Below are positions 12,871 through 13,896 of a DNA stretch of 13,896 bases, piece by piece. Each line of letters begins with the position of its first letter. Position 1 is the stretch's first letter. The stretch is taken from contig JAAYNN010000015.1 of the NCBI GenBank assembly GCA_012520835.1, positions 1-13,896 on the forward strand, read 5' to 3'. The notes beneath the pieces were generated by a model. It saw only the letters and a program-made list of their open reading frames with translations, searched no databases and had not been told where the DNA came from. The stretch comes from Dehalococcoidales bacterium. Lineage in GTDB: Bacteria; Chloroflexota; Dehalococcoidia; Dehalococcoidales; UBA5627. A program made the position numbers and the translations under genes.

Positions 12871-13893
12871 ATGGAACTGACACCCGAAGAAAGACGCCGC
12901 ATTTATGAAGAGGAAAAGGAACGCATTGAAAACGAAAAAAAACAACAGAAATCCGCAGAAACCCCTACCCTGAAGCTACCGACAAATGTTGCCTCGACTT
13001 TGTGTTATGCGCTGTTCTGGATCAGCGGTATTATTTTTGTGGTACTGGAAAAGCAGGATAAAACCGTCAATTTTCACGCCCTCCAGTCTATCGTGCTCTT
13101 CGGCAGCCTGACCATATTAAGCCCTTGTTTGAGCTGGATTCCTCATGTGGGCGGTATTTTCAGCGCCCTCATCGGTTTATTGGCTTTTGTTTTCTGGATA
13201 GTGCTGATGGTTAAAGCCTACCAGGGAGAGCGTTACAGGGTGCCGCTGGCCGGGGAAATTGCCGAAGCGATTCACCAATCTACATGGAAAACCGATACTC
13301 CTCATGAACCCGAAGCAAAGGATGCCGCAGGCATCTCGGCAGAAGAAAAAAAAGAGACGGACGAAGGCATTGTTAAAAAAGCCGATGGTTGCGGTAAAAA
13401 AGTCAACGACTACTTTACCCGCACTCGCTCGGGCAGAATCATCGGTTACAGCTTTGCTATATTCTGGAATATTGTCCTGATAATTTTCTTTACCCTCTTT
13501 TGGGAATACGTGGCATGGTATTCGATCGGCGATGACGGCAGCCTGATTATTTCATCGTTTTTAACGCCCGATTTTCTGTCGTGGCTGCCGGTTTTAGTTA
13601 CTTCTCTATCGATATGCATCGTTGCCAATATCATATTGATTATTTATGACCGGTACTGGTTCCGCGAAGCAGTCCAGATACTTCTGGAAGTCGTCGGCAT
13701 GGCAGTGGTCATCTACCTGATTACCATCTTCCCGTTTGATTTCAGTTTTATTCCCAATACAGTGGCTGCGGACATCCTGCCGGCGGTAACCAAAGGAGTT
13801 CTTATTTTTGTGGCGGTTGCTTTCGGTGTCAGTGCTCTGGTGCGCTTTATCAAAATGGTGCTCAATATCGAAAATCGGGAATATACAAATTAA
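12871..13893 (+). CDS. Multi-pass membrane protein with N-terminal DUF4870/Tic20-like domain
   Basis: This 340-residue protein starts with a charged helix (1-30; MELTPEERRRIYEEEKERIE), as in many small Chloroflexota membrane proteins. Three membrane helices follow at about 41-60, 71-91 and 97-116, containing VNFHALQS (66-73) and a downstream YRVPLAGEIAE (122-132), the signature of the DUF4870/Tic20-like family. A hydrophilic linker (about 135-188), rich in lysine and glutamate, leads to four more predicted helices near 190-217, 234-259, 266-288 and 305-327. This second half is not recognised. The ATG at 12871 has GGAGG 8 nt upstream and its own promoter. Function is unknown; a role in membrane assembly or transport is conceivable but not shown. 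The stop is 3 bases from the right edge, so the gene is complete. Confidence 0.8.
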   Translation: MELTPEERRRIYEEEKERIENEKKQQKSAETPTLKLPTNVASTLCYALFWISGIIFVVLEKQDKTVNFHALQSIVLFGSLTILSPCLSWIPHVGGIFSALIGLLAFVFWIVLMVKAYQGERYRVPLAGEIAEAIHQSTWKTDTPHEPEAKDAAGISAEEKKETDEGIVKKADGCGKKVNDYFTRTRSGRIIGYSFAIFWNIVLIIFFTLFWEYVAWYSIGDDGSLIISSFLTPDFLSWLPVLVTSLSICIVANIILIIYDRYWFREAVQILLEVVGMAVVIYLITIFPFDFSFIPNTVAADILPAVTKGVLIFVAVAFGVSALVRFIKMVLNIENREYTN

Positions 13894-13896
13894 ATA

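Overview
The window reads as a chromosomal segment of an anaerobic bacterium, most likely an uncultured Chloroflexota of the Dehalococcoidia type. This is an inference from the gene mix: an Asp-box beta-propeller exoprotein, a dUTPase of the dCTP-deaminase fold, a small zinc-ribbon protein, a HExxH metallopeptidase, a DUF4870-like membrane protein and degenerate intergenic REP-like repeats. No rRNA, tRNA, CRISPR array, transposase or phage gene is visible. Base composition is moderate, with AT-rich promoters and clear Shine-Dalgarno sites before many genes.

Layout. (1) 1-1457, minus strand: a secreted protein with Asp-box (BNR) repeats, cut off by the left edge and probably expressed from a leaderless mRNA. 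(2) 1458-2050: a gene-poor spacer with degenerate palindromic repeats. (3) 2051-4532, plus strand: an ABC-2 exporter pair (ATPase and permease, overlapping by 8 nt), then a YegS/DgkB-type lipid kinase. (4) 4536-5048, minus strand: a dUTPase-like protein with its own sigma70-type promoter. (5) 5226-11236, minus strand: a six-gene operon for a family-5 (dipeptide/nickel type) ABC importer. Its order is ATPase D, ATPase F, lipoprotein binding protein, class I SAM methyltransferase, permease B, permease C. Transcription starts from a near-consensus extended -10 promoter with a TGCAA/TTGCA operator-like dyad over the start site. (6) 11568-11660: a 30-residue membrane peptide with its own promoter and a strong ribosome-binding site. 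(7) 11838-12469: a zinc-ribbon protein and a convergent, 7-bp-overlapping HExxH metallopeptidase. (8) 12439-12720: a probable remnant of a LytS-like membrane sensor. (9) 12871-13893: a multi-pass membrane protein with an N-terminal DUF4870/Tic20-like domain.

Functional picture. The main system is the importer. The lipoprotein captures a substrate, permeases B and C form the channel, and D and F power it. The methyltransferase lies between the binding protein and the permeases, which suggests that an imported compound, or a metal chelator, is methylated in the same pathway. A strong hairpin between the binding protein and methyltransferase genes could raise binding-protein mRNA over the distal genes. 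The operator cluster suggests tight control by an unidentified repressor. The substrate (peptide, nickel/cobalt chelate or other) cannot be decided from sequence alone.
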